This document shows, piece after piece, positions 1 to 10,423 of a stretch of DNA of 64,000 nt; positions within the stretch are counted from its first letter, which is position 1; each line of letters opens with the position of its first letter. The translations under genes and the position numbers were made by a program. Origin of the DNA: Ophiobolus disseminans (taxonomy: Eukaryota > Ascomycota > Dothideomycetes > Pleosporales > Phaeosphaeriaceae); assembly GCA_010093685.1 (NCBI GenBank), contig MU006226.1, positions 260,964-324,963 of the forward strand, written 5' to 3'. Under the pieces are notes generated by a model, which was not told where the DNA came from, searched no databases, and worked only from the letters and a program-made list of their open reading frames with translations.

Positions 1-2
1 TA

Positions 3-1988
3 TCAGACTTCACGGATAACAAACGGCTGTTCAGAGGCCAGGCCCCTCCACTCATTAAAGCAGAGGGTCGACAGTATGCCGTCACCAACCACTTCGCACG
101 TCGCACCCAGCGCGACTACGCCGAGGAAATGTTTCAGAAGGTATCAAGAGGTCACCGCAAGCTACCCAAGGGCGGTATACTCGTCTTCCTTACCGGGCAG
201 AATGAAATTGCACATCTGGCGAAGCGGCTCAAACAGACATTCTCGTCCACTCAAGGCCATGAAGCAAAGGCAGGAAAGGTGGTAGTCTCACCTGCAGACA
301 CACCTCTAGAGACCGAAGACATTGAGCTGGGGTCAAAGGAACAAGTTTTCGAGGACGAGGACGGGTCTGATTCTGAGGACTCGGTCATTGTTGGTTTGGA
401 TGATGAGGACGACAAGGAGTTTGCGATCGAGGATGAGAAGCCAGAGGATACCGTCTTAAACGTCCACGTGCTGCCCCTCTACTCGCAATTGCCCACGAAC
501 CAACAATTACGCGTCTTCGATGCGCCTCCGGACGGCTCACGCCTCATAGTGCTTGCGACGAACGTGGCAGAAACCAGTTTGACGATCCCAGGGATACGGT
601 ACGTGTTCGACTGTGGCAGAGCGAAGGAGAAGAAATACGACCTTTTCACGGGTGTGCAGAGCTTCGAGGTCGACTGGATCAGCAAAGCCAGCGCAAATCA
701 ACGATCTGGTCGTGCAGGTCGTACAGGGCCAGGTCACTGCTACCGTCTATACTCCTCCGCTGTCTTTGAGCGCGACTTTGACGAGTATGCTGCGCCTGAG
801 ATTTCGAGGACACCACTTGAGGGTGTAGTCCTCCAGCTGAAGAGCATGGGTGCACCTGTTGTCGGCTTTCCATTCCCAACCCCACCAGATCGTGAGAGCT
901 TGCAGAAAGCCGAGAACCTGTTATCGTACCTAGGAGCTCTTTCTACTGATGGAAAGGTCACCAAACTTGGACATGAGCTGTCACTCTATCCCCTCAACCC
1001 ACGTTTCGCCCGCATGGTTGCCATGGGCGTTGCGCAGAACCTCACCGCGGAAACCATTGCCCTTGTCGCCGCTCTCTCAGTTCCCGAACTCATCATCCCA
1101 GAGAACAAGCTCGGCCTACGTGAGCCAACTGTCGCCGTGGACGCCATCCGCACCGAACAAGACAACATCGAAGCCGAAGAGCGGTCCCGCCTCCGCAAAG
1201 CCTACAACGCCGCCCAAGCCAAGCTCTCCATCAACGCCAAACAAAGCGACTGCATCAAATTCAGTAACGCTGTGTGCGCACACGCATATGAGCTCAACAC
1301 TCACCATTTCTGCGAAGACATGTTCCTCAACCCAAAAGCCATGAACGAAGCCGCTCAACTACGCAACCAACTCACAAATATCGTCCGCGCTCACCGCCCC
1401 ACGGCCATATCATCATATAACCCCAAACTGCCCGCACCGTCTGATCGCAGCATCAATCTCCTCACGCAAATCTGCGCTGCGGGCTTCATCGACCAAATCG
1501 CCATGCGCGCAGATCTCGCTCCCGTGCCACCAGAATTGCCTCGTAAACCCAAAACCGCAATAGAAGTCCCGTATCTACCGTTGTTTTCGTCACAAGCAGA
1601 TAGAACCGACGACCCATACGTGTACTTACACCCAAGCTCGCTTCTCGCGCGTACCCCACCGGCCAAAATGCCTGGATATATCGTATATAGCCACTTGCAG
1701 CGTGCTGCGTCAAGCACAGTCCATGCCACGAAGAAGCCACGAACGCGATTACATGCGCTCACGCCTGTAACACGGCCACAGATTATCAATATTGCACTCA
1801 ACACGCCGTTGTTGCGGGTGGGCAAGCCGATGGGCAAGATTGTGGAACTGGAGCCGAATAAGCGAGAGTGTGAGGTGGAAATGAGCCTTGTGGGCGCGAG
1901 TGGCAGCATGGGATGGGGCTTGGGTGTGCGCAGAGTCGTGCAGAGGAAGGAGGGGGGGACGTGGAAAGTGGAGAGGATTGTGGGATGA
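3..1988 (+). CDS. ECM16: DEAH-box rRNA helicase DHR1/ECM16 (DHX37), 5' end outside window
   Basis: The frame is open from base 3, before the first ATG at 129, so the gene starts upstream of the window; 661 C-terminal residues are present without introns. Motif IV region GGILVFLTGQNEI, motif V (ATNVAETSLTIPGI) and motif VI (QRSGRAGRTGPGHCYRLYS) are all visible. A winged-helix/ratchet (HA2) part and the OB-fold C-terminus follow. An acidic insert (about residues 110-145, rich in D and E) sits between motifs IV and V, as in the DHR1/DHX37 subfamily. The family member in yeast is a nucleolar ATP-dependent helicase that releases U3 snoRNA from the 18S precursor during small-subunit assembly. It converges with the MFS gene, stops 281 bp apart. 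Family assignment is confident; motifs I-III are not in the window. Confidence 0.93.
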   Translation, partial: SDFTDNKRLFRGQAPPLIKAEGRQYAVTNHFARRTQRDYAEEMFQKVSRGHRKLPKGGILVFLTGQNEIAHLAKRLKQTFSSTQGHEAKAGKVVVSPADTPLETEDIELGSKEQVFEDEDGSDSEDSVIVGLDDEDDKEFAIEDEKPEDTVLNVHVLPLYSQLPTNQQLRVFDAPPDGSRLIVLATNVAETSLTIPGIRYVFDCGRAKEKKYDLFTGVQSFEVDWISKASANQRSGRAGRTGPGHCYRLYSSAVFERDFDEYAAPEISRTPLEGVVLQLKSMGAPVVGFPFPTPPDRESLQKAENLLSYLGALSTDGKVTKLGHELSLYPLNPRFARMVAMGVAQNLTAETIALVAALSVPELIIPENKLGLREPTVAVDAIRTEQDNIEAEERSRLRKAYNAAQAKLSINAKQSDCIKFSNAVCAHAYELNTHHFCEDMFLNPKAMNEAAQLRNQLTNIVRAHRPTAISSYNPKLPAPSDRSINLLTQICAAGFIDQIAMRADLAPVPPELPRKPKTAIEVPYLPLFSSQADRTDDPYVYLHPSSLLARTPPAKMPGYIVYSHLQRAASSTVHATKKPRTRLHALTPVTRPQIINIALNTPLLRVGKPMGKIVELEPNKRECEVEMSLVGASGSMGWGLGVRRVVQRKEGGTWKVERIVG

Positions 1989-2269
1989 GTGAGGGCTGGA
2001 TGGATTCGGGGGAGTTTTGGGATGGAGATCGTCAACGCGATCTTGGGGTGAGGATAGACAGGGTGCGAGTTTGGGAGTGTGGTGAGGTGATGGGTGGGGA
2101 TGTGTATGGCATGGGGAGGACGCGCAAGAAGATACTAGCGGATGATGATACCCAAAATTCATTGCTCATGGACCTCAAATGGTCAATACGTGCTACTACA
2201 CCACCACAATCATCTCTCCCTCCCTCTCCCGCCCACTCTCTCCAACCCCAGCGCCTCCATCTAGCCCAC

Positions 2270-3951
2270 CTAATCCCTCACAACACTCGTCTCAGCCGCA
2301 ACCTTCTCGCTCCTCAACACATCCACCTCCTTCTCCCTCTCCATACTCCTCCTCTCCTTCACACTACCCACCTCCCCCGCCCTCGTAACATACGTCCTAA
2401 ACTTGCGCGCCGGTAGCCCCATCTCAAACATCTCATCGATCTCCTCCAGCGTGCGGTTCTTAACCTCAGGCAGGAAGAAAAACACCCACGTGGCCCCGAT
2501 GACGCAAGATGGGAACCATATAAACCCGTACCGGGGCCCCCAGTTCATAGCCGCCGGGTTAATAAAATACGGCGCAGTGAACTGCGTCAACCACGCGCCC
2601 GCAAACCCCACCGCAGCCGCGAGTCCGAACGTATGACTCCGCAATCGCTGGGTTGGTAATTCCCCGCCGCACAGCCACGCATACGTACTTATCATGCCGT
2701 TGTAGCTGAACATGTATATCGCGGTCAGACCGACTGTGACTTTCCCCGTTGAGCGCGCGTCGGGGAAGCGGTGGTACACGGATGCGATGATGAGTTGGAG
2801 GCAGCCGCAGACGAGGAGGCCGGTCATGAGCAGGATCCGACGGTTCCCGAAGCGCACGACGATGAAGCTGTTGGCGATGAAGGCGCAGATGGATATCGCG
2901 GAGAGCACGTTGGACATGGCGAAGGGGTCGGGGACGTGGGCCATTTTGAGGAAGTAGGCTTTGAATGCTGGGACGGTGTTAATACATTGAGGCAAGATGG
3001 GGGAAGGGGGTGGAAGTACCGATGATGAACATTGATCCTGATGCAGCTTGTAAAAGCACGGAACATACAGCGAGAGTGGTGCGGCGCCTGTCTACAGGGT
3101 TGCGGAAAAGATCTAACCAGCCAATTCCACTTGCTGATTCCTTCTCACGGTCGATAGCGGCTTGTATGGCTGTGGCTTCAGCGAGGCTGTCGTGGGTAGT
3201 TGGTCGCAGCCACGTGAGAGCCTTTACGCCTTCGTCGAAGTCGCCGCGCAGGATGAGCCAGCGGGGCGACTCAGGGATAAACCAGATAGTACAGAGGATG
3301 ATGAACGGGAAGACGTAAATCAATCCAAGCGGGATCAAATACGCAGACTTATCTGGTCGATTGGCGGTCGCCCAATCCACGATGGTCCCGATCAGTGTGC
3401 CGAACGAGACGAAGAAATTGAACGCCGTGAGAAAGACGCCGCGTAGTTCAGCCGTGCTGCTTTCTTGCAAGTACAATTGAGCAAACGTCATAAAGTACCC
3501 GTTCGCAAGACCGATGATGAAGCGTCCCGCATACAACGCGCCAATACTATCCGTCGTCATCATGATAATGTTCGCAACGAAGCACACCACGCACGCCGCC
3601 GCAAGACAATACCGACGTCCGAAGCGTACGGAGGGTACGCCCGCGCTGGCGGAGCTGATGAAGGCGCCCAGCGTCATGAGCGAGGAGATGAGTTGTTGGC
3701 GATCGGTTTGGATGTTCCATGCGCCGCTGCGCATTTGGTATCCGAAGACCTGTACCGATTGAGTATGGGTCCATGTTGTATGTGTCAATGGAGGGAATTT
3801 TTACCTGCAAAAACCCCTTCATAGCCTGCAATCCACCAATCATGCCAAAATCAAACCCATACTGAAACGGACTGAGGATGACAATACCACACGCGATGAA
3901 CAGTCTCGAATGGCTGCGCCACGAATCGCCCTTGTTAACGTCTGTCGTCAT
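2270..3951 (-). CDS. MFS sugar-porter family transporter
   Basis: Three exons on the minus strand: 3805-3951, 3020-3749 and 2270-2967, with introns of 55 bp and 52 bp; phases agree and give 524 residues. The sequence shows the sugar-porter signatures: QYGFDFGMIGGLQA in helix 1, RFGRR in the loop after helix 2, GRFIIGLANGY in helix 4, PESPRW after helix 6 and PEVKNRTLEEIDEMF after helix 12. About twelve hydrophobic segments are present. The protein is a plasma-membrane proton-coupled or facilitative carrier of the PF00083 type. The substrate cannot be told from sequence; it resembles fungal hexose/alpha-glucoside/quinate-type permeases. The second intron could be missed because the next exon has an in-frame Met upstream, but splicing (..SMFII-AFKAYF..) restores the family alignment. 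Confidence 0.9.
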
Positions 3952-5120
3952 GGTCGTCGATGCAGAATCACCGAGCAGCAGCGTGGCCTTCTTTTCAAGA
4001 ATGCATGAGCTTCCTTATACATATGTACATTTTACGCGGTTGATCACTTGCCCAGGATCACTTTGGGATTTACCCCATCTGCCGAACAGCACGCCAAGGC
4101 AATACATGTATGGCCCCGCAGGGTTTGGTGCCCGCACAGCCAATGGCGGGTGCGTACTTGGCGACTTATCCAAACTGGATGTGGGGAAGGGTAGTGTGGG
4201 CGTAAGGAAGGATCGGTGGGCGAGGCGACATTTGCTCTGGACGTGAGCTGTTCTGGGAGATGGGTTGATTGACGGGCATATTAATCCAAGGATTTCGTAT
4301 GAGTGCGAGATGCGTCTGAGTGCATGTAGTGTATTCTTTCTGTCTAGTGTCGGGCGGCGAAAAGCAGCTCGTTGTGTTCTCTCCATGACCGCCCGGGCGT
4401 GGAGCGTCTTCAGAATCGTGATTTTATGCTGCCGAAACGCTAACAAACGCCATCTGCTTGGTAGCTCGTCGGATCCATGGTACCGCTTTACAGCAGGAAA
4501 TGTTTTCGCGTGCGTGAGGCGTGCGGTGTACAATGAGTCAGGGCGGTTGGGGAATATGGGGTGCATGGTTAGGGCGTGTTGGGGTCAGGAAGCTTGGACG
4601 CACCGCGGGAAACCTAAAGCTTGTTCCATCGCGATTGAGAAATCTTGCTTTCCAACACCGCTTTTGACACCGTGGAACTTTTCAGTTATCGATTGTGGAT
4701 CGTTATCGATAATGGGACCTGGAGTGTTTCGCTCATTTATGGCGCTAAGATTGCAGAGATGAAAATGCCGCAAAGGTAGTCAGGTGATGGCATCGTGAAC
4801 ACCCGTGGACACAAGCTATGGACGTATTACAAGAGTTGGGCGATAAAGCTACGGGCAAATCCTTATCACGATATCTACTCCATAGGATGGTGCCGCCCAT
4901 GAACTGAGAGCCTGTGTAGATTCGCCGCATTATAGTCTTTCGAGATGTGATAAGAAAAGACCCTCAGGACATCTAGGACTAACTTTTGTTTAAAGCCTCT
5001 TAGTTCCCTGCCCCCTATGTAAATTGAGGGGGTCTAGGACTAACGATGGTTAGAGTCTGTTAGTTCACTGCCGATTATGTAAACTGATCATTTGGTCTCG
5101 CATGCAAGCCGTACAATTCC
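3952..5120. other. Intergenic, upstream of the MFS gene
   Basis: No supported gene. A 183-codon minus-strand ORF (4015-4566) has no recognisable domain and is not called. The right part holds the 61 bp-period imperfect duplication described separately. Confidence 0.5.
4972..5087. repeat. Imperfect tandem duplication, two copies, period 61 bp
   Basis: Copy 1 (4972-5027) and copy 2 (5033-5087) both start TCTAGGACTAAC and end in TATGTAAAYTGA. They match over most of the about 56 bp with scattered substitutions and one indel. The pair ends about 33 bp before the LTR-like element and may belong to an older, degraded insertion. Function unknown. Confidence 0.6.
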
Positions 5121-5320
5121 TGTTAGAGTGGCAGGGGCCACTCGGACAATCAGAATCAGCAAGGTAGCTGCTACCTCAAGTGAGGTAGGCGCAATAGGCT
5201 ATTGTTTGAGTATATAGTTTCTTCCTTCTGTGAGATCAATCCATCACTTGTTAATTCAACTCATCTTCTTCAACAATTCCTCCTGTCCTTCCAATTCTCT
5301 ATCACTTCACATCCATAACA
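5121..5320 (+). mobile_element. Solo LTR-like sequence (about 200 bp)
   Basis: The segment begins TGTTAGAG and ends CCATAACA, giving a perfect 5-bp terminal inversion TGTTA/TAACA typical of retrotransposon LTRs. It contains a TATA-like box (GAGTATATAG near 5210) followed by a pyrimidine-rich stretch, as at a U3/R junction, and internal short palindromes (GGTAGCTGCTACC, ACCTCAAGTGAGGT). No second copy is seen in the window and the flanking pentamers do not match, so a target-site duplication is not evident. Either a solo LTR with a decayed duplication or the left end of a truncated element. No reverse transcriptase or integrase is seen nearby. Confidence 0.5.
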
Positions 5321-5434
5321 TATGAAACGCCATTTTACCACCAAAAACCACCAATTCCTCTTCAAATTACCAACAAAATCAACCAAGTTCTCTTCAAACT
5401 TACCAAAACCCCTCCAAACATCACCAACACCAAA

Positions 5435-5698
5435 ATGTCTTCCACCCTGACCATTCTCAAGAAAATCGAGGTCATCGTCAAAGATATCGCCGCTTTGCGT
5501 CCTGTAAAGGAAGCAAAGCCCACCAGGCCTCAAGTTCCCGTTCGTGCCCTAGCTCCTGGCTGGGGCAATTTTGCAGCCACCATTGCCGCCAACGACAAGG
5601 CCTCTTTTTAGGGCCGAAAAGCGAAGGCTGCTGCTTTCGCTGCCTCTGGAGAGGAACAGTACACCATCAAGGAGGTGTACAAGATGGTGAAGTTCTGA
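5435..5698 (+). pseudogene. Small ORF interrupted by in-frame TAG (58 + 28 codons)
   Basis: An ATG in good fungal context (CACCAAAATG) at 5435 opens 58 codons, ending in TAG at 5609-5611. The same frame then continues for 28 further sense codons to TGA at 5696-5698. The downstream part is lysine/alanine rich and looks coding (ends ..YKMVKF). It follows a CT-rich leader and the LTR-like sequence. No family was recognised. Either a nonsense allele of an 87-codon gene, a stop-readthrough product, or chance. No splice sites fit to remove the TAG. Confidence 0.35.
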
Positions 5699-6169
5699 GC
5701 AGTAGGTACTCAGAACGGAGAACGGGCCCGTGATTCCGTGAGGATTTTGTTGGGAGCGTCGGGTTTTCTTTGCTAGTGTTGATTTTTTTCCTGTGATACC
5801 CTTTGTTGTCTCGCACATAGCAGTGCTCGAATTTTGTACGTAGCATAGTCACGAATTCAGATCTTCTATCCCCTGAATACATCAGTCTGATATGCATTGT
5901 GATGTTGACGTCGCATACTACTTCAGCCTCCACGATTAGCTGCAAATTTTCACGCTGTTGGTGCCATAAAACTGAGATTCTGCCTCTTGCAATCAATATG
6001 TCTGAATGTATACACGCGTTCATGCTCCTGTGGTTTACTACCAGATCAGGTGATGAGGTTATACAGGCCCCACTATTGTCGCTCTACGGGATCTCGTCCT
6101 TCGAACATTGTCGCACGCTAAAGCCTCAATGCCACACCCGCACATCAACATGCACAAACCCACATTTCG
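5699..6169. other. Intergenic, upstream of MTQ1
   Basis: No gene supported. Short overlapping ORFs on both strands lack codon or domain support. Confidence 0.5.
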
Positions 6170-7663
6170 ATGCCACGCATCGGCAACTCGCTCCTCCGCA
6201 AGGCGCATGCCTTAGACCCGTTTCTACCCGCTCTCCTTGCGCCTTGTCGAGACATACACGCGGCGCAAAACGAGCTACGATGGCTGCGTCAGCACGTTGA
6301 CCGGGTAGCCAAAGCGCGCCGCGCGCGTGGAGACACGTTGGCCAAGGGCTCGCTCTTACGGCAATTGGTCTCAGAAAGAGCATCTGGAAAGCCGCTGCAG
6401 TACATACTGGGGACCGAGTACTTTGGGGACTTGGAGATACGGTGCAGATCCGGTGTACTGATCCCGAGGTAGGTGAGCTGCTACGGCTACATGAAGGACT
6501 ACACCTGACAGCGCATATAGGCAAGATACTGCCGCATCAGTCACAAACCTTGTGCGATTACTGCGAGACGCCCAAAAGCTCCCGCCCGAACTACGCCTAT
6601 TAGACCTCTGCACCGGCACCGGCTGCGTCCCGCTCTTGTTCCGGCACGAACTATACACAGCGCGCGACGATGTCGACCTTCACATCTTGGGCGTCGACGT
6701 CTCGCCCAAAGCCCTCAAGCTGGCTCATTACAACATGCAGAGAGCGCACAGGAGCATGCCAAGGGGCAAGATGCGTCTGATCAGAGCGGATGTCGTCCTG
6801 AATCCATTCGCCGATCAAGACGGTGACGCACTGCCCCTCAAAGTCGCACTCAACCATAGTGGGCTACCTCCGTTCTGGGACATCCTCGTCTCGAATCCGC
6901 CCTATATATCGCCCTCAAATTATTGGACGACAACGACGCGATCTGTGCGTGGGTACGAGCCAAAGCTAGCACTCGTACCTCCTTCGATAGCCAGCCAAAG
7001 CGATACTGAGCAGGGCGACCTCTTCTACCCACGCTTACTTGAGATTGCTCGCGACGTCGAAGCGAAGATCGTGCTGCTCGAAGTCGCAGACCTAGATCAA
7101 GCCCAGCGTGTGGCGCAACGTGCGCACAACCTCTCCATCTTCGACGGCATCGAGATCTGGAGAGAGAGACCGGATATCAACACACAAGCCCCGGCTGGGG
7201 TTGACAATGTTTCTATCATCGGCGAAGGCAACGCACGCTCCGTCCTTTGCTGGCGCGGCGCAGGTGCAGCGTGGCTGGGCAAAGCAACCGCATCAGCCGG
7301 GCGGGACGACGCTCTACGCCTCTTTCGAAGCTACGGCCATCTACCTCACGGCGATGCATCGCAAGCTGGCACGTCACCGATGGAGCCACAATTCGACTGG
7401 CCAACAACACCCCCGTCTGAGCAAGACCTCCCGATGGCTTTCCATAACGCTAGGATTGCACGCCGTAGTCGTGATAGGTTTAGAGAAAGACTGAGTCGTC
7501 GGTAAGTGGAAGGTGACGCGAGTCGCTCCTTGCGCCTACAGTCGACCGTGTAGCTGATTCTTTTTTTAGGGGGACTGGGCTGTGGACTGATCATCCCTAT
7601 CCTGAGGACTACTACTTCATTCGTACCTCGTTTGGACTGCAGAAGAGGAGGCGAAAGCCATGA
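6170..7663 (+). CDS. MTQ1: Mitochondrial release factor N5-glutamine methyltransferase (HemK/PrmC type)
   Basis: Three exons: 6170-6468, 6521-7501 and 7570-7663, with introns of 52 and 68 bp; 457 residues. Exon 1 encodes the N-terminal helical domain ending in GKPLQYILGTEYF and VLIPR. Exon 2 has the SAM-binding motif LDLCTGTGCVPLL (about residue 127) and the catalytic NPPY tetrad (VSNPPYISPSN, about residue 224). The family uses SAM to methylate the glutamine of the GGQ motif in class I release factors; MTQ1 acts on the mitochondrial factor. The position after LIPR reads QDT rather than the common PETE. The third exon (GTGLWTDHPYPEDYYF..) was found by splicing: the ORF alone would stop right at a GTAAGT donor. 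The final residues are basic (QKRRRKP). Confidence 0.88.
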
Positions 7664-8040
7664 ACTGGATGCTGAGTCGGGTGGGACCACTAATCGTGTG
7701 TATTTGCGATGAGCTGGTCATTTGATGCTCTTTGGCTGCGCCCACGTACCTAGCAGCTGGTGGTGGCGACGCAGACTGGCTGGAATTGAATCCACGGTCT
7801 GAGATATAGAGAGTGTGCAGCTAGTCAAGTCGACTGAGGCCGAAGGCACAGAGTTGGGATGACTGGTCAAGAATAGGACGCACTGTTCAAAACAGCAGTC
7901 GAGCAGGGGTGCACACTTAGTCATGCAACTCAGATAGGTCCAAGTATCAAATCAACTTGCATGTAGAAATCCATATAACGGCAAGATCACGCAAAGAGCT
8001 CTCATGAGTGTGAATGCTAACATGCCCATACTCAGTGCAT
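7664..8040. other. Intergenic between convergent genes
   Basis: 377 bp between the 3' ends of MTQ1 and the minus-strand membrane protein gene. No feature seen. Confidence 0.5.
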
Positions 8041-9150
8041 TCACAGTTTACCAAGTCTCACATTATCTGGGCGCCTCAAACCAACCCCCTTCTCCTCATC
8101 GAACGAACTCCCCTCCGCCACCACATCAACCGGCCCCGCCGGACCCCAAACTCTCCGTTCCTTCTGTCTCCGATTCTTCCTTCGCCATCGCCCAACAAAT
8201 TGCACCGGCCAGCACAACCCAGGCATATTCCCACTTTCGAGCATCTTGCGATAGCCCACAAACCCGACAAGCAGGCCCATCCACGCGACAATGAACCAGA
8301 CGAACGGGGACATGAAGTCGCACAGCTCTGACATTAGGATGAAGGGGATTGCTATGAATGGCCCTAGAGGAACGAGGAGTGCTCGTCTGAGAGGATAGGT
8401 GCGGGACGGGAGGGCGCCGGCGAGGTGCTTGACTACTACGAGCGTGTTCTCCCAGCTCTCGACGAGATGGAACGAGGCGAGGAAGTCTGAGTCTTGCTTA
8501 TGCAGCATCATTTCGTCGTACGTCGATGCCTCGCCATCACCAGGCCCTGCAGTGGCGTTGAGCGCCCCCGCAACATACGCCGCCCTCCAGATCTGCACAA
8601 TACCCGGCTCCGGCACAACGGCCTGTGCAACTATCGAAGCTTGCAGGTTGTGCATATTGTACTGAATGAGTTTCTGATCCACGGCGTGGAACCACGGCAT
8701 GTTAATTTCCTCATCTGTGCTGCCACCAGGGATGCCGTCCATAGTTAGCGGGCCAGAGAAATACGGCGTCCACTTCTCCCCCTCTTTCCCTCCCCAGCGC
8801 TCTTCATTCCATTCCCTCGCACTCCTCACAACATCCGTCAGATTGACAACACCCCCATCGTCGTAGTCGTAGTCACTTGAGCGCAGCATCACATCGCGGC
8901 CGGAATTGACGAGGCGCCAGTGGATAAGTACATCTGTGCAGTCGTAGCAATCTGATCGCGACTCTTTCTGGAAGGGCGTGTAATCTAGAGCTGTGATGAC
9001 GGTGTGGCCATATGCGAGGCGACTTTGAATGTAGGCTTCTCGCTGATGGAGAGGGATGGCGGGCGAGGGAAGGAAGAAGTAGAGGCCGAGCATGATGAAC
9101 CACGGCCATGCGAGCAGTTTAAGTACTCGGCAAGGAGTTACTCGCGGCAT
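8041..9150 (-). CDS. Uncharacterised fungal transmembrane protein
   Basis: Single exon, 369 residues from the first in-frame ATG at 9150 (the open frame upstream to 9180 has only a GTG). The N-terminus carries a hydrophobic segment (LAWPWFIMLGLYFFLP) that can act as signal anchor. A long extracytoplasmic region with several N-x-S/T sites follows (NLTD, NATA) and a CYDC pair. Near the C-terminus are two hydrophobic helices (LLVPLGPFIAIPFILMSEL and PFVWFIVAWMGLLVGFVGY) before a basic, charged tail. The layout suggests a secretory-pathway membrane protein with a large lumenal domain. I do not recognise a named family. Confidence 0.7.
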   Translation of the reverse strand: MPRVTPCRVLKLLAWPWFIMLGLYFFLPSPAIPLHQREAYIQSRLAYGHTVITALDYTPFQKESRSDCYDCTDVLIHWRLVNSGRDVMLRSSDYDYDDGGVVNLTDVVRSAREWNEERWGGKEGEKWTPYFSGPLTMDGIPGGSTDEEINMPWFHAVDQKLIQYNMHNLQASIVAQAVVPEPGIVQIWRAAYVAGALNATAGPGDGEASTYDEMMLHKQDSDFLASFHLVESWENTLVVVKHLAGALPSRTYPLRRALLVPLGPFIAIPFILMSELCDFMSPFVWFIVAWMGLLVGFVGYRKMLESGNMPGLCWPVQFVGRWRRKNRRQKERRVWGPAGPVDVVAEGSSFDEEKGVGLRRPDNVRLGKL

Positions 9151-9598
9151 GGTTATTGGCTGGTGGAGGAGAGAATGCACCGTAATGGTGCTTAGTGTTG
9201 GACATTAGAGGAGAGAGTGCACAGTAATGTATTTAGTGTTGCACATTGGAGTGGAGCTTACGTGACGCTAGTCCGTTCTGGGCACTAGCTCCATCCATAA
9301 ATTGGTTGTTGAACGGCCCTTATGGGGGTAGTCAGTACTAAAGGTGGATTTTACCTGCTTATGGGGATGGACATCAATCAATGCCTAGCTGTCACCGAGC
9401 ACGATCTCGACCTTTTAAATCCTTCAATGTTTGCTGGCATTATACGCACGGACTGGCTCAGGGGTGCCACGCCTCTTCGCCTAGCCCTGATTGGCCATAG
9501 CGTTCCCGGGTCGCGTCTTAGTTCCCGAACGCGACTACATCATCTTCATCTCTACACTCGCCGACCCCGACGGTTTCCATCAGATACTCACAGGCTCT
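9151..9598. other. Intergenic, divergent promoter region
   Basis: Separates the minus-strand membrane protein from the plus-strand BED-finger gene. Two near copies of GCTTAGTGTTGGACATT/GTTGCACATT lie near 9190-9250, suggesting a short local duplication. The frame of the next gene is open back to 9491 but without ATG. Confidence 0.4.
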
Positions 9599-10423
9599 AT
9601 GCGACCCGCAAAGCGTGCGAAGACAACTCATCAAGAGCTTAAGGTTTCAATCAAGCACCAGGCGCCACCAAGCCCGAAGCATGTGTCCACGCATCCGGCC
9701 CACGAAGCGTTGTTTGGCGATCCTGAAACCGACGACCAATCATCGGTAAAAGAGCAGCATCGAGAACTCCAGCTCATGACCCCGGATTCCTCCTCATCCA
9801 GTCCCGTCGTCAAGCCGGCAAAGTTCGAGAGTCCCGAGGTCCCCGTGCACGACTACTCTTGGCTCGACAGCCCTAAACGGACGTACACTCAGGATCCCAG
9901 CTTTGCACTCGATTACCTGACCGGCTGGATCTGGGAACATGGAGCACCTGTCACAAAGCCCAACGTCAAGTACAAACAAGGACTCTTCTGGCTCTGTCGT
10001 CATTGCTTCCACGCACCATCACCTGTCTCATCTTTCGACGACCCAACATGCATCGATGCACTCTTCGCAGGCATCGAAAACTCAATCAACAACACAGAGT
10101 ACAACTGGTCCTACGATTCCGGCTTTGGCGGCGCACTCGTCGAGTTTCATCTACTGAAGAAACACGGCATACACGCCCCCACCGATGTCGGCGCCCCAGG
10201 ACTGTTTGAGATGTTCAATTTGAGTCCGATGAACGGGTCGCATTGCGGTCTTGTGCAGCGCCTGGAAGACTTCGGAGACGATCTTGAGGCGATTGCGAAG
10301 GGGTTCAAAAGCGGGGTCACGAGGTGGAGGAAGGAGGAGGAGGCGTGGCTGGAGGGACGACCTTCGCTGAATATCCATCGCGAACTCTGTAAGAAGGCGC
10401 GGTATAAAATTCACTACCGGTGA
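9599..10423 (+). CDS. BED-type zinc finger protein related to hAT transposase N-terminus
   Basis: Single exon, 274 residues from ATG 9599 (MRPAKRAKTT). A basic, probably nuclear-targeting start is followed by a low-complexity Ser-rich stretch. Then comes a segment with YLTGWIWEHG, GLFWLCRHC and EFHLLKKHGI, that is C-x2-C...H-x4-H, the arrangement of a BED finger as found at the N-terminus of fungal hAT transposases (W-x-W-x-H-G and W-x-C-x2-C). No DDE or hATC dimerisation region follows; the rest is a short charged tail. It is therefore either a domesticated transposase N-terminus or a truncated relic. The DNA-binding role is inferred from the finger only. Confidence 0.55.
   Translation: MRPAKRAKTTHQELKVSIKHQAPPSPKHVSTHPAHEALFGDPETDDQSSVKEQHRELQLMTPDSSSSSPVVKPAKFESPEVPVHDYSWLDSPKRTYTQDPSFALDYLTGWIWEHGAPVTKPNVKYKQGLFWLCRHCFHAPSPVSSFDDPTCIDALFAGIENSINNTEYNWSYDSGFGGALVEFHLLKKHGIHAPTDVGAPGLFEMFNLSPMNGSHCGLVQRLEDFGDDLEAIAKGFKSGVTRWRKEEEAWLEGRPSLNIHRELCKKARYKIHYR

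Noticed and set aside
1391..2162. Minus-strand ORFs of 214 and 137 codons overlapping the helicase 3' end
   Set aside because: Shadow frames of DHR1; composition is low-complexity and unsupported.
4015..4566. 183-codon minus-strand ORF upstream of the MFS gene
   Set aside because: No domain, overlaps the likely MFS promoter, composition not coding-like.
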